Positions 28,224-39,002 are shown, numbered from the stretch's first letter. The stretch is 64,000 bases of DNA from Streptomyces sp. Go-475 (GCF_003330845.1 NZ_CP026121.1:3763501-3827500), one strand, 5' to 3'. Translations and numbers: made by a program. The notes: generated from the sequence alone by a model not told the origin.

Positions 28224-28301
28224 TTCACGCACCTGACCGAGTCCATTACCCTGGACTGTGCAGTACACCGAGATGTACGTTGCGTACACGCCGGTGTACG
28301 C
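28224..28301 (+). promoter_or_regulatory. Promoter with two phased operators for the EamA gene
   Basis: TTCACG (28224-28229) and TACCCT (28247-28252) are 17 nt apart. Downstream, GTACA-6-TGTAC occupies 28263-28278 and GTACAC-GCCG-GTGTAC occupies 28284-28299, extended by GC/GC to 28282-28301. Their centres are 21 bp apart, placing both dyads on the same DNA face over the start site and leader. No regulator gene is adjacent on the plus strand, so the repressor is unknown. Confidence 0.6.
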
Positions 28302-28336
28302 AGCCCCGCACCAGCGCCGACGACCACAGGACCGCC

Positions 28337-29296
28337 GTGACCAGCCCCGACAGCGTCACCACACCCCAGCCCGCCACCACCGCCGCCGACGGCGCCGCAC
28401 CGGCCGCCGGTCCGGGCCGGCTCGGCTCCCTCGGACCCCTGGGCCTGGTGCTCGCGGGCGGGATCTCCGTGCAGTTCGGCGGCGCCCTGGCGGTGACGCT
28501 GATGCCGCGGGCCGGTGCCCTCGGGGTGGTCGCGCTGCGACTGCTCGTGGCGGCGGTGGTCCTGCTGCTGGTCTGCCGCCCGCGACTGCGCGGCCACTCG
28601 CGCACCGACTGGGGCACGGTCGTCGTCTTCGGCATCACCATGGCCGCGATGAACGGCCTCTTCTACCAGGCCGTCGCCCGTATCCCGCTGGGCCCCGCGG
28701 TCACCCTGGAGGTCCTCGGCCCGCTCGCCCTGTCGGTCCTGGCCTCCCGCCGCGCGATCAACGTCGTGTGGGCGGCCCTGGCCCTCGCCGGTGTCTTCCT
28801 CCTCGGCGGCGGAGGCTTCGACGGTCTCGACCCCACAGGAGCGGCCTTCGCCCTGGGGGCGGGCGCCATGTGGGCGGCCTACATCGTCTTCAGCGCCCGC
28901 ACGGGCCGCCGCTTCCCGCAGGCGGACGGGCTGGCCCTGGCGATGGCGGTGGGCGCGGTGCTGTTCCTCCCGCTGGGCATCGCCGAGTCGGGCGCGAAGC
29001 TGGCCGACCCGGTGACGCTGGGCCTCGGCGCGGCGGTGGCGCTGCTCTCCTCGGTCCTGCCCTACACCCTCGAACTCCTCGCGCTGCGCCGCCTGCCCGC
29101 CTCCACCTTCGCGATCCTGATGAGCCTGGAACCGGCCATCGCCGCGACGGCCGGCTTCCTCCTGCTGGACCAGGCCCTCACCGCCCCGGAGGCCGCGGCG
29201 ATCGCCCTGGTCGTCGCGGCGAGCATGGGGGCGGTGCGGACGCAGGTGGGCCGGGGGAAGACGAAGGGACTGGAGGCGACGGGGCTGGAGGGCTAG
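28337..29296 (+). CDS. EamA-family (DMT superfamily) transporter
   Basis: A 319-residue membrane protein with ten predicted hydrophobic segments arranged as two EamA repeats. Examples are GLVLAGGISVQFGGALAVTLM, AALALAGVFLLGGGG and VAAAVALLSSVLPYTLELLAL. The family exports amino acids, nucleobases or other metabolites (RhaT/RhtA-like). The GTG at 28337 follows the operator leader; the longer upstream frame crosses the promoter. Convergent with the MerR gene. Confidence 0.88.
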   Translation: MTSPDSVTTPQPATTAADGAAPAAGPGRLGSLGPLGLVLAGGISVQFGGALAVTLMPRAGALGVVALRLLVAAVVLLLVCRPRLRGHSRTDWGTVVVFGITMAAMNGLFYQAVARIPLGPAVTLEVLGPLALSVLASRRAINVVWAALALAGVFLLGGGGFDGLDPTGAAFALGAGAMWAAYIVFSARTGRRFPQADGLALAMAVGAVLFLPLGIAESGAKLADPVTLGLGAAVALLSSVLPYTLELLALRRLPASTFAILMSLEPAIAATAGFLLLDQALTAPEAAAIALVVAASMGAVRTQVGRGKTKGLEATGLEG

Positions 29297-29334
29297 GGGG
29301 TGTCCGCAAAGTCCCGCCCGCCACGAGGTCGGCC

Positions 29335-30147
29335 CTACTCCCAGACCGCGGTGTCCGGGTCGATGCCATGGGCGCGGGCACTGGCGTCGACGATGCGGCG
29401 GAACCACGTGGCGAGGCCGGGGCGGATGCCGTCGTAGTGGGCGGCGAATCCCGGATCATCCTCGAACATGCGGCCGAGACAGACCTGCATCTGCCGGGTG
29501 AGGGGAAAGTACGAGGCGAACACCTCGCGGTGCCGCTCGGCGAGTTGGTCCGCTTCCGGGCTGCCGGGTGCGACACCGGCGTCCATCGCCTTCGCGAGGG
29601 CACGCTCGAGGTCGGCCATCTCTTCGGCGACGGCCTGCCATTGCTCCGGGCTGCGAGCGGCCGCGCGTTCGGCGTACTGCCGCCACTGCGTCGTGTCCCC
29701 GTAGCGCCGGCGGGCCTGGGCGGGCCAGTCCGGGTTCCACTCGGGGCCGAACACCGCGGCCTGCTGCTCGGCGGAGAGCAGCAGGCCGCGCTCATGGGCC
29801 TCGATCATCCGGTCGAGGCCGGTGCTGAGCCGCTGGAGGCGTTCGATCCGCTCGGCGACCTGGGCGCGCTGCGCGCGCAGTGCGCCGGGCACGTCGGCGG
29901 TCGAGTCGTCCAGGACGGCCCGGATCCGGTCCAGGCCGAGGCCGATCTCGCGGTAGACGACGATGCGGTGCAGGCGCTCCAGGTCACCGGCGGTGTAGAG
30001 GCGGTATCCGGCGGCCGTGCGCAGCGACGGCCGCGCCAGGCCGATCTCGTCCCAGTGGTGCAGCGCGCGGACCGTCACGCCCAGCCGCGCCGAGACCTGA
30101 CCGACGGTCAGGCCGTCGGCGTCAGTGGGATCAGGCATGCTCCCCAT
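29335..30147 (-). CDS. MerR-family regulator with TipAS-like effector domain
   Basis: A 270-residue protein. The N-terminal MerR HTH (about 12-80) has TVGQVSARLGVTVRALHHWDEIGLARPS and GYRLYTAGDLERL. A coiled-coil of about 80-125 is followed by a C-terminal TipAS-like helical domain (about 130-260). TipA of Streptomyces binds thiopeptides and other drugs covalently through a Cys in this domain; here a single Cys (QMQVCLG) lies in it. The gene overlaps the end of the VOC gene by 17 nt (ATG 30147; an alternative ATG is 30138). Confidence 0.85.
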   Translation of the reverse strand: MGSMPDPTDADGLTVGQVSARLGVTVRALHHWDEIGLARPSLRTAAGYRLYTAGDLERLHRIVVYREIGLGLDRIRAVLDDSTADVPGALRAQRAQVAERIERLQRLSTGLDRMIEAHERGLLLSAEQQAAVFGPEWNPDWPAQARRRYGDTTQWRQYAERAAARSPEQWQAVAEEMADLERALAKAMDAGVAPGSPEADQLAERHREVFASYFPLTRQMQVCLGRMFEDDPGFAAHYDGIRPGLATWFRRIVDASARAHGIDPDTAVWE

Positions 30148-30667
30148 TGTCTCCGCGACCGGCGTCCGGGTGGACGATCCCGACGGCCGCGAGGTTCCGC
30201 GCCTCCTGGCTGTCCGGGTCGAAGGGCTTCGCCGCGGTGAGCACGATCCGTGCGTTCTCGGGGGTGATCACCGTCACGTCGCGGGTGTGCCAGGCCGTGT
30301 CCCGGGGACCGTCGACGCAGTCCGGGCGCAGCGCGCGACAGGCCTCGACGAGGGGATCGACCTGGCTGAGCACGCACGCGAAGCTGAGGCTCATCGCGGG
30401 CGCCTGCTCCGGAACGCTCTCCTCCGAGACGAGGAGGACGTCCTGGAACGCCCACCGGCGCAGATGCACCAGCCGGCCGGGGATGCCGAACAGCTCGAAG
30501 AACCCGAGCCCGCGGGTCCAGAAGTTTACCGACGCGGCCAGGTCGTTCGTGGGGATCGTGGCGAACGCGGGCATCCCGTAGATGCCGCGGAAGGGCTCCG
30601 GCGGCACCGCGTCCGGGCCGGGAGGGGGCACGGGGCTGGTCTCGAAGGCGTTGTAGTAGTCGCTCAT
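30131..30667 (-). CDS. VOC-superfamily (glyoxalase/bleomycin-resistance fold) protein
   Basis: A 178-residue protein with a VOC domain: PAFATIPTNDLAASVNFWTRGLGFFELFG starts the first beta-alpha-beta unit, and HTRDVTVITPENARIVLTA closes the second. The typical metal ligands are only partly evident. Such proteins bind or detoxify drugs, or act as dioxygenases. Coupling to a TipA-like MerR regulator suggests a drug-binding or resistance role, which is inference. ATG 30667 is preferred over GTG 30676 because of the AAGGTGGGG ribosome site. Confidence 0.8.
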   Translation of the reverse strand: MSDYYNAFETSPVPPPGPDAVPPEPFRGIYGMPAFATIPTNDLAASVNFWTRGLGFFELFGIPGRLVHLRRWAFQDVLLVSEESVPEQAPAMSLSFACVLSQVDPLVEACRALRPDCVDGPRDTAWHTRDVTVITPENARIVLTAAKPFDPDSQEARNLAAVGIVHPDAGRGDNGEHA

Positions 30668-30738
30668 GCACCCCACCTTCCGGCCTCACGCAACGTGAGG
30701 GTCAAGCCGCATCCGCGGGCCGTCGCGGCCGACGGCGG

Positions 30739-31407
30739 TCAGGGCGTACGCGCCACGCGGAACCCCACGTCGTCGATCCGGAACGTCGGATGGCTCCGGC
30801 GCCGCACCGAGGCGCGGCAGCTCCAGTGCTCGTCGGACCAGCCGCCGCCGCGGAGCACCCGGTAGGTGCCGTAGACCTCGGGGTCGTAGAGGTCCCAGCA
30901 CCAGTCCCAGGCGTTGCCCAGCATGTCGTGCAGGCCCCAGGCGTTGGGCTGTCTGCCGCCCACGGGGTGGATCCGGTCGCCCGAGTTCCCCCGGTACCAG
31001 GCGATCGCGTCGAGGGGGCCGTAGCGCGGGCCCGTGCCGCCGGCGCGGCAGGCGTGCTCCCACTCGGCCTCCGTCGGCAGCCGGTACCCGTCGGCGGAGG
31101 TGTCCCAGTCGGCCGTGCCGGTGTCGCTCCGCAGGCGGTACGCGGGGGTCAGCCCTTCCTGACGGGACAGGGCGTTGCAGAAGCGGACCGCGTCCCACCA
31201 GGACACGCCCTCGACGGGCAGCCGGTCGCCGTCGGCCGTGCTCGGCCGCTCGCCGGTGACCTCGGCGTACCACTCCTGGGTGACGGGGAACGCCGACAGC
31301 CGGAACGGCGCGACCTCGACCGGCCAACTGCGTCGCGTCCGCCGGTCCGACAGCGTCACCTGCCCGGCCGGGACGGCGATCATCTCGTGCTCCGAGTCCC
31401 CACCCAT
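30739..31407 (-). CDS. SUMF1/FGE-fold protein lacking the formylglycine-generating cysteines
   Basis: A 222-residue protein with the FGE-sulfatase (SUMF1) fold: FPVTQEWYAEVTGERPS, PVEGVSWWDAVRFCNALS, YRLPTEAEWEHACRAG and the end GGGWSDEHWSCRASVRRRSHP. True formylglycine-generating enzymes have a CxxxxC copper/redox pair just before the final Arg-rich part; here that site reads SDEHWSC and only one Cys is left. There is no sulfatase gene nearby. It is also shorter than FGE (about 300). It likely uses the fold for another reaction or for binding. ATG 31407 is preferred to an upstream TTG. Confidence 0.82.
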   Translation of the reverse strand: MGGDSEHEMIAVPAGQVTLSDRRTRRSWPVEVAPFRLSAFPVTQEWYAEVTGERPSTADGDRLPVEGVSWWDAVRFCNALSRQEGLTPAYRLRSDTGTADWDTSADGYRLPTEAEWEHACRAGGTGPRYGPLDAIAWYRGNSGDRIHPVGGRQPNAWGLHDMLGNAWDWCWDLYDPEVYGTYRVLRGGGWSDEHWSCRASVRRRSHPTFRIDDVGFRVARTP

Positions 31408-31490
31408 GAGCGGCAACCCTACGGGTGGGGGCGCCCGGAAGCACCGAGCGCCCCTGGCGGCACCGACGTCACCTCACCGTGCACGCCATG

Positions 31491-33122
<1,632 letters not shown>

Positions 33123-33176
33123 TCAAGACTCCGGGAGGTGTGCGACGCCAGGGGGTTACCGGCTGAGCCCCGGGCG

Positions 33177-33995
33177 CTACCGGCTGAGCTTCTGGAACCG
33201 CCGTACCGCGAGCGGCAGGAAGATCACCGTGAGGATCACCGGCCACACCCCGGCCATCAGCAGCGCGTGCTGCTCGACCCACGTGTCACCGGTGACCGGC
33301 GTGCCGAACAGCTCGCGGGTCGCCGCCGCCGTGGACGAGATCGGGTTCCACATCGCCACCCAGCCCAGCCAGTCCGGCATCAGCTGCGGCGCGACGAAGA
33401 TGCTGGAGATCATCGTCAGCGGGAAGGCGACCGCGAACAGCCCGCCCGCGGCCTCCGGGTTGGGCACGAGCAGGCCGAGCCACACGCCGATCCAGATCAG
33501 CGCGAACCGCAGCCACAGCAGCAGCCCGAACGCGGCGAGGAAGCCGAAGCCGCCGTCCGGCCGCCAGCCCATGGCCAGCGCGGTGAGCATCATGATCGCC
33601 AACTCGGCGCAGGCGACGATCAGATCGGTGATCCCGCGCCCGGCCACCACGGCGGAGGACGCCATCGGCATGGAGCGGAAGCGGTCGATGACGCCCTTGG
33701 TGGAGTCGTAGACCACGACCGTGGCGGTGTTGATGAAGCCGAACGCCATGGTCATCACGAACATGCCCGGCATCAGGAAGTCCGTGTAGTCCCCGCCGCC
33801 CGGCACCTTCATCGCGCTGCCGAAGACATAGCCGTAGAGCAGCACGGACAGGATCGGGAAGCCCAGCTGCCAGGCGATGTTGACGGGCTGGCGCTGGTAG
33901 TGGGTCAGGCCGCGGCGGACGATGTTCCAGCAGTCGGCGAGCAGCCAGTACGTGCCGCTCCGGGTGCTCGGGGTGCTCAGGTCGACGGCACTCAC
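33177..33995 (-). CDS. ABC-2 type drug exporter permease (DrrB-like)
   Basis: A 272-residue permease with six membrane segments, including [21 protein letters not shown] and [33 protein letters not shown], the latter close to the conserved DrrB/ABC2 loop. GTG 33995 overlaps the ATPase stop by 4 nt (GTGA). Together with that ATPase it forms a homodimeric-type exporter, probably for drugs or lipophilic metabolites. Confidence 0.9.
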   Translation of the reverse strand: MSAVDLSTPSTRSGTYWLLADCWNIVRRGLTHYQRQPVNIAWQLGFPILSVLLYGYVFGSAMKVPGGGDYTDFLMPGMFVMTMAFGFINTATVVVYDSTKGVIDRFRSMPMASSAVVAGRGITDLIVACAELAIMMLTALAMGWRPDGGFGFLAAFGLLLWLRFALIWIGVWLGLLVPNPEAAGGLFAVAFPLTMISSIFVAPQLMPDWLGWVAMWNPISSTAAATRELFGTPVTGDTWVEQHALLMAGVWPVILTVIFLPLAVRRFQKLSR

Positions 33996-34951
33996 GCGGC
34001 GGCCTCCTTCTCGGTGCGGTGTCCGGTCAGGCGCAGGAAGACGTCGTCGAGGCTGGGCCTGCGCAGTCCGATGTCCTCGACGCGGACGCCCTCGTCCTGG
34101 AGGGTCCGCGCCACCTCCGTGAGGGCCGTGACCCGGTCGGTGACCGGGGCGTGCACCCGCAACTCGGTCTCGTCCGCCTCGGGTTCGCCGTCCGCGACCC
34201 GGGCGATCACCTTCACCACGCGCGGGATCTCGGACCGCTCGGCGACCACGACCTCGACGCGGTCGCCGCCGACCAGGTTCTTCAGCCCGTCCGGGGTGTC
34301 GTCGGCGATGGCCCGCCCCTGGTCGATGACGGTGATGTGCGAGGCGAGCTTGTCGGCCTCCTCCAGGTACTGCGTGGTCAGCAGCACGGTCGTGCCGGTC
34401 GCCACCAACGCCCGTACGGAGTCCCAGACCTCGCCGCGGCTGCGGGGGTCGAGGCCGGTCGTCGGTTCGTCGAGGAAGAGCACGGCCGGGGCCAGGATCA
34501 TCGACGCGGCGAGGTCGAGGCGGCGCCGCATGCCGCCGCTGTACTTGCCGACGCCCCGGTCCGCGGCGTCGGTCAGGTCGAACTGCTCCAGCAGCTCGGT
34601 CGCCCGGAGCCTGGCCCGCTTGCCGCCGAGGTGGAACAGCCGGCCGAACATCTCCAGGTTCTGCCGGCCGGTGAGCACCTCGTCGACCGCCGCGTACTGG
34701 CCGGTGAGCCCGATCCGGGCCCGTACCTCGCGCGGCTGCCGGGCCACGTCGAGACCGGCGACCGTCGCGCTGCCCCCGTCCAGCCGGATCAGCGTGGACA
34801 GGATGCGGACCGCCGTGGTCTTGCCCGCGCCGTTCGGCCCGAGCAGGCCGTGCACCGTGCCCTCGCGCACCGCGAGGTCGAAGCCGTCCAGGGCGCGTTT
34901 CTCGCCGTACCGCTTCTCCAGCGCCTCGGCCCGCACCGCGTATCCGTCCAT
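33992..34951 (-). CDS. ABC exporter ATP-binding protein (DrrA-like)
   Basis: A 319-residue ATPase. Walker [14 protein letters not shown], the Q-loop region, the signature [12 protein letters not shown], Walker [13 protein letters not shown] and the His switch region ([16 protein letters not shown]) are complete. A C-terminal DUF4162-like extension (about 230-310) is typical of DrrA and helps assemble the transporter. First gene of the pair. It is divergent from a TetR gene across phased repeats, its likely control region. Confidence 0.93.
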   Translation of the reverse strand: MDGYAVRAEALEKRYGEKRALDGFDLAVREGTVHGLLGPNGAGKTTAVRILSTLIRLDGGSATVAGLDVARQPREVRARIGLTGQYAAVDEVLTGRQNLEMFGRLFHLGGKRARLRATELLEQFDLTDAADRGVGKYSGGMRRRLDLAASMILAPAVLFLDEPTTGLDPRSRGEVWDSVRALVATGTTVLLTTQYLEEADKLASHITVIDQGRAIADDTPDGLKNLVGGDRVEVVVAERSEIPRVVKVIARVADGEPEADETELRVHAPVTDRVTALTEVARTLQDEGVRVEDIGLRRPSLDDVFLRLTGHRTEKEAAA

Positions 34952-35008
34952 GCCGTCCCTCCCGTGTGCCCGTGCCGTGCTCGTGCTGTGCCCGACATCG
35001 CGAACTGA

Positions 35009-35040
35009 GTACAGCGTACCCGATTACGCGTACGGCGTAC
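35009..35040. promoter_or_regulatory. Two phased TetR-type half-palindromes in the exporter/regulator intergenic region
   Basis: GTACAGCGTAC (35009-35019) and GTACGGCGTAC (35030-35040) are near-palindromic 11-mers starting 21 bp apart, two helical turns. They lie between the divergent exporter and TetR genes. The TetR gene has a TAAGCT hexamer ending 7 nt before its ATG, so repressor bound here would affect both promoters. Confidence 0.6.
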
Positions 35041-35073
35041 CCAGTTTTTTCGCGGGGACCTAAGCTGGGCACC

Positions 35074-35865
35074 ATGACGAGCGGTACGAGTGGCACGGGC
35101 AGCGCGGAGACCAGCGGCAGCGGCGATATCGCCCGCACGCTCGAACTGCTGTGGGACACCGGCCGGCGGCCCAGCCGGGGCCCCAAGCCGACCCTGACCC
35201 TGGACCGGATCGTGGAAGCGGCCATCCAGGTGGCGGACGCCGAGGGCCTGGAGGGGCTCTCCATGCGCCGCGTCGCGGCCGAGCTGGGCACCGGCACCAT
35301 GTCGCTCTACCGGTACGTGCCGGGCAAGGGCGAACTGCTCGACCTCATGCTGGACCGGGTGCAGCGCGTCTCCGAGGACCCGGACGGCTCCGGCGACGGC
35401 GGCTGGCGCGCCGCCCTGGAGACACTGGCCCGCCACACCCTCGCCCTCTACCGCCGCCACCCCTGGCTGCTCCAGGTCAACCAGTCCCGGCAGATCCTCG
35501 GCCCGGGCGCCCTCGACGGCATGGAGAGGATCCTCACCCGGATCCGCCCGATGGGGCTCAGCGATCCCGAGCTGCTCTCCGCGGTCATCATGATCGACGG
35601 GTACGTCGTCGGGGCCGCGCGCTCGCACCTGTACCAGAAGGAGGCGGAGCGCCGGACGGGCCTGACGGACGCCGAGTTCTGGCAGGCGCAGGTGCCGGTC
35701 CTGGAGAAGGTCATGGCCTCGGGCCGCTACCCGGTCATGGCGTCCCTCTCCGAGGACACCTTCGGACCCGACTTCGACCACTTCGAGTTCGGCCTCCAGC
35801 GGATCCTGGACGGCCTGGAGGTCCTGGTGACCCGGCGCCGGGACCAGGGCGCAGCCGCCGGATGA
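35074..35865 (+). CDS. TetR-family regulator with TetR_C_1-like domain
   Basis: A 263-residue protein with a Gly/Ser/Thr-rich start. Its HTH at about residues 45-95 includes [49 protein letters not shown]. The long C-terminal ligand domain is of the tetracycline-repressor type. It is divergent from the DrrAB-like exporter and presumably represses it until a drug is bound. Probably leaderless (TAAGCT at 35061-35066). Confidence 0.9.
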   Translation: MTSGTSGTGSAETSGSGDIARTLELLWDTGRRPSRGPKPTLTLDRIVEAAIQVADAEGLEGLSMRRVAAELGTGTMSLYRYVPGKGELLDLMLDRVQRVSEDPDGSGDGGWRAALETLARHTLALYRRHPWLLQVNQSRQILGPGALDGMERILTRIRPMGLSDPELLSAVIMIDGYVVGAARSHLYQKEAERRTGLTDAEFWQAQVPVLEKVMASGRYPVMASLSEDTFGPDFDHFEFGLQRILDGLEVLVTRRRDQGAAAG

Positions 35866-35885
35866 GGGCTCTCAGGTGTTGCGGG

Positions 35886-36851
35886 TCAGGGCGTTGGTGA
35901 CGGCGCATAGTGGTGGGCGAGGTCGGTGGCGAGGTCGCGGAGGTGAGCCCTGGCTTCGGCGGGGCCGTGCACAGTGATGGTGCTCCCGAACGGCAGTAGG
36001 GTTCGCACGTCCTCCAGGTTCGGGAAGCGGATCCTCACCCTGTGGCCGGTGGTGGATTCCTCATGGTCGTCCTGGACGAGTCGTTGGCCGAGGATCCGTC
36101 GCGCCCGCTCGATCTGGGTCTGGTCGATGGTGGCGCTGACCTCTATCGCATGGTTGTGTTCCCACTGCTCAACGAGCGCTGCAGCGACGGTCGCCAGGGT
36201 CCGGCCCTCGCAGATCCGGCGTGGCTGGTCGACCTCTTCCCACGTGGTGATCCGTTCGAGTCGGTACATCCATGGCACTCGGGCACAGTCGGCGACGAGG
36301 TACCAGATGCCGGCCTTGGCGACCAGCCCGTAGGGATCCACGACCAGGTCGCGCGGACATGACTCGCGTGGGCTGTCGTACTCGATCCGTAGCCGGCGAC
36401 CTCGCCGTACCGGGCCGATCAGCGAAGCCGGAGTCGTGCCGGAAGTTCGTGCCTGGAGCCAGGGACGGCTGTCCACGTGCACCACGTCGGTGAGCGGCAG
36501 GAGATCATCGACTCGACGTGGCCGTGCAGCGGCGATCTTGGTGAGCGCGCGCCGGCTTTCGACCGCTGCGTCGAGCTCCGCACGTTGCTTCTCGTCCAGC
36601 CCGACGAGCGAGAGATGATCACGCTCGTCGGGTGTAAGTCGCGTGAGGTCGAGCCCGGACCCGGGCAGCATGGTCACGCCTCCGAGGCGGCCCCGTTGCG
36701 CGGTCACCGGCAGACCGGCGTCGCGGAGCCAGTTCAGGTCCCGGGTGACGGTTCGAAGGGACACCCCGAGCGCCGAGGCGAGGTCCTGTGTGGTCACGGC
36801 ATCCCTCGATGCCAGGAGCAGCATCAGGGAGAAGAAGCGGTCTGGGGTCAC
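35886..36851 (-). CDS. WYL-domain transcriptional regulator (YafY/DeoR-type HTH)
   Basis: A 321-residue regulator. The N-terminal HTH (about 1-60) has TTQDLASALGVSLRTVTRDLNWLRDAGLPV. A WYL domain (about 135-215) has LRIEYDSPRESCPRDLVVDPYGLVAKAGIWYLVADC, and a WCX-like C-terminus follows. Codon use is less GC-biased than in most neighbours. Divergent from a VOC gene; an ATGCG-G-CGCAT dyad at 36881-36891 is a candidate operator. WYL proteins bind nucleic acids or small ligands; the signal is unknown. Confidence 0.88.
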   Translation of the reverse strand: MTPDRFFSLMLLLASRDAVTTQDLASALGVSLRTVTRDLNWLRDAGLPVTAQRGRLGGVTMLPGSGLDLTRLTPDERDHLSLVGLDEKQRAELDAAVESRRALTKIAAARPRRVDDLLPLTDVVHVDSRPWLQARTSGTTPASLIGPVRRGRRLRIEYDSPRESCPRDLVVDPYGLVAKAGIWYLVADCARVPWMYRLERITTWEEVDQPRRICEGRTLATVAAALVEQWEHNHAIEVSATIDQTQIERARRILGQRLVQDDHEESTTGHRVRIRFPNLEDVRTLLPFGSTITVHGPAEARAHLRDLATDLAHHYAPSPTP

Positions 36852-36943
36852 ACGCCAAGGTTTTCAGGAATTGCGACATGATGCGGCGCATATCCCGGTC
36901 AGGGTGGCGGATGCGTACCCACGACCTGCGAGAAGGAAGAACC

Positions 36944-37309
36944 ATGACCACATCCGTCGTGTCCATCGTCTACGTGAACGACGCTCCCGCCGCAGCACGT
37001 TTCTACGGCGGCCTCCTCGGCATGAGTCCCTCGTTCGAGACTCCGGGATACATCACTTTCGACCTCGGGCCAGGCGCTGACCTCGCTGTGTGGTCCGGCC
37101 AGTTCGAGGATCTGTCAGCGGACGTCCCGCGCACCAGTGAGGTGTGCCTGGCCACCGACGGTGGGCCCGACGAGGTCACCGCGATCTTCAAGCAGTGGCA
37201 GTCCAAGGGCGTCACGATCCTGCAGGAGCCTCATGATGCGGGGTTCGGGCTGACCTTCCTCGCGGCCGATCCTGACGGGAACCGTATCCGCGTCGCACCG
37301 AGGGACTGA
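36944..37309 (+). CDS. VOC-superfamily protein
   Basis: A 121-residue single VOC domain: VVSIVYVNDAPAAARFYGGLLGM at the start, and GLTFLAADPDGNRIRVAPRD at the end, where the last strand usually carries a metal-binding Glu, here Arg-Val. GAAGGAAGA ribosome site before ATG. Divergent from the WYL regulator, so the pair is a probable regulator/target unit of the kind often acquired horizontally. Confidence 0.85.
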   Translation: MTTSVVSIVYVNDAPAAARFYGGLLGMSPSFETPGYITFDLGPGADLAVWSGQFEDLSADVPRTSEVCLATDGGPDEVTAIFKQWQSKGVTILQEPHDAGFGLTFLAADPDGNRIRVAPRD

Positions 37310-37322
37310 CAGGCCGCAATGC

Positions 37323-37354
37323 GGCAGGCGCACACGACAAGTGTCGCGCCTGCC
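37323..37354 (+). terminator. Hairpin terminator after the VOC gene
   Basis: GGCAGGCGC (37323-37331) pairs with GCGCCTGCC (37346-37354), with an inner ACAC/GTGT stem separated by one bulged base. It begins 14 nt after the stop codon. Confidence 0.65.
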
Positions 37355-37380
37355 GTCGTCTGACTTCGAGAGGACGACGA

Positions 37381-37938
37381 GTGGTCCACGCGAATGCGCC
37401 CCTGAGCGTCGAGGGCCGCGCAACGGATCACCGACGAACTTGTCACTCGGTTCGGTGATCGACCTGCGCCCTGTCAGCCGACGCCTGACCCGGCTCGGCC
37501 TCGGCCTCGGCCAACGCCGCTTCATCGACCCAGGCGGTGAGAACGATCGGAAGCCGGGGAAGATCACTGCCCGCTGGCCCGGACACATGGTGCACCTGGA
37601 TGTGAAGAAGGCCGGCCGGATCCCTGATGGCGGCGGGCGGCGGATCCATGGCCGGGACAGCGATCAGGCCAAGGTCGCCAGTCGGGCAAAGTCGGCCGGG
37701 GCAAAGCGTGGCTACGTCTAGGTCTGGTTCGCCGCCCACGGCATCAACCACATCCCATCATGGCCGAGGAAGTGCTCTACGCCGGCGAGTTCACCAGCGA
37801 GGACGCCCGGTCAGCCGCGATCGCAGTGTGGAACATCCACTACAACTGCCACCGGCCGCACAGTGCTGCCGCCGGAAAGCCGCCAGCAGCACGCCTCCGC
37901 CCGAGAGCGTCACCAACGTCGAGCCCTCATACACCTAG
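37381..37938 (+). pseudogene. IS481-family transposase remnant with internal deletions
   Basis: Pieces of an IS481-type transposase occur in order. VHANAPLSVEGR (37381 on) is the N-terminus. QRRFIDPGGENDRKPGKITARWPGHMVHLDVKKAGRIPDGGG is the entry to the DDE core, with the first Asp in HLDVKK. WFAAHGINHI, EEVLYAGEFTSEDARSAAIAVWNIHYN and HRPHSAAAGKPPA follow, then VTNVEPSYT at the end. Three stretches are missing (after the N-terminus, after RGYV at a TAG codon, and after INHI), and the C-terminus is in another frame. Only about 560 of the roughly 1000 nt expected remain. Terminal inverted repeats are not identifiable. Confidence 0.85.
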
Positions 37939-37986
37939 AGGGGTGTCCTTCGGATCACCCCGCGTCTTGATCCCCGAACGACAGTC

Positions 37987-38967
37987 CTAGTTCCGCCGCC
38001 GCAGGCGCCGCAGGCCGAACAGGACGACCAGGGCGGCGGCCGCGGCGATGGCGCCGGTCTTGAGGTTGCCGCTCAGCGCGTCGCCGCCCGCGCCGCCGCC
38101 CGAGGCGGACGAACCGCCGTTGCCGGAGGGCGAGTCGGCCCCCTCGGCCCCGGGGGCGTCCTGCGGCTCCACGGGACTGTCGGCGCCCTCGGCGCCGTAC
38201 ATGAGCTTCTTCCCGTCGGCGGTGTAGGTCACGGACTCGCCCTGGCCCAGGAACGGCACGCCGAGCCGCTGCTTCCGCTTGATGTCGCCGCCGTCCCAGT
38301 CGTACGCGATCGCGCCGAAGTAGCTGCGCACGACCAGGTGTTGACCGTCCGGGGAGAGCGTGGCGTCGGTGGCCTCCAGGTCGGGGACGGCCGCGACGGG
38401 CCGGAAGACGTTCGTCCCGGACGGGGAGAGTTCGGCCGGACCCTCGTAGAGGTGGCCGCCCTTCGCGTTCTTGTCGACGATGTAGACACGGCCTGTCTTC
38501 GGGTGCACGACGAGCGACTCGGCGTCGCGCGCGCCGTCGGAGTACTTCACGACGTACTGCGTGGCCCGGATCGTCTGGTCGCGCAGGTTCTTCGGCTCCG
38601 GCAGCCGGTAGATCCAGACGTACGGCCACGTGCCGCCGAGGTTGTCGCCGATGTCCCCGACGTAGATCTGGTTGCCGGGCCCGATGGAGATGGCCTCCAC
38701 GTCGCGCGGGCTGCCCACGCCGGTCATGGTGATCGTCGCGACCGTCTCGCCCGTCGCGCTGTCGACGGCGTAGAGGTACGCCCCGTCGTCGCTGTCGTTG
38801 TGCGTCCAGTAGATGCCGGGGTGCAGGCGGGAGGCGGCCAGGCCGCTGGACTCGGTGATGCGCGGGTCCTTGATGGTGAACTCCTCGTCCCCGTCGGCGG
38901 CGGAGGCGGGCACGGCGAGGGCGCCCACGAGAAGGGCCGCGGCGAGGAAGACGGAGGGTCTGCGCAT
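37987..38967 (-). CDS. Exported beta-propeller-like protein with C-terminal membrane anchor
   Basis: A 326-residue protein with a signal peptide (about 1-23, ending ASA). Repeated strands characteristic of a WD40/YVTN-like propeller follow: IYWTHNDSDDGAYLYAVDSATGETVATI, NQIYVGDIGDN and ESLVVHPKTGRVYIVDK. A low-complexity Gly/Ser/Asp region (about 265-300) and a C-terminal hydrophobic segment plus RRLRRRN tail close it, which resembles a membrane or sortase-like anchor without an LPxTG box. Probably displayed on the cell surface; no enzyme motif is evident. Confidence 0.8.
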   Translation of the reverse strand: MRRPSVFLAAALLVGALAVPASAADGDEEFTIKDPRITESSGLAASRLHPGIYWTHNDSDDGAYLYAVDSATGETVATITMTGVGSPRDVEAISIGPGNQIYVGDIGDNLGGTWPYVWIYRLPEPKNLRDQTIRATQYVVKYSDGARDAESLVVHPKTGRVYIVDKNAKGGHLYEGPAELSPSGTNVFRPVAAVPDLEATDATLSPDGQHLVVRSYFGAIAYDWDGGDIKRKQRLGVPFLGQGESVTYTADGKKLMYGAEGADSPVEPQDAPGAEGADSPSGNGGSSASGGGAGGDALSGNLKTGAIAAAAALVVLFGLRRLRRRN

Positions 38968-39002
38968 GCTCTCTAGCCTGCCATCCCGCTCCGCGGTTCA
39001 TC

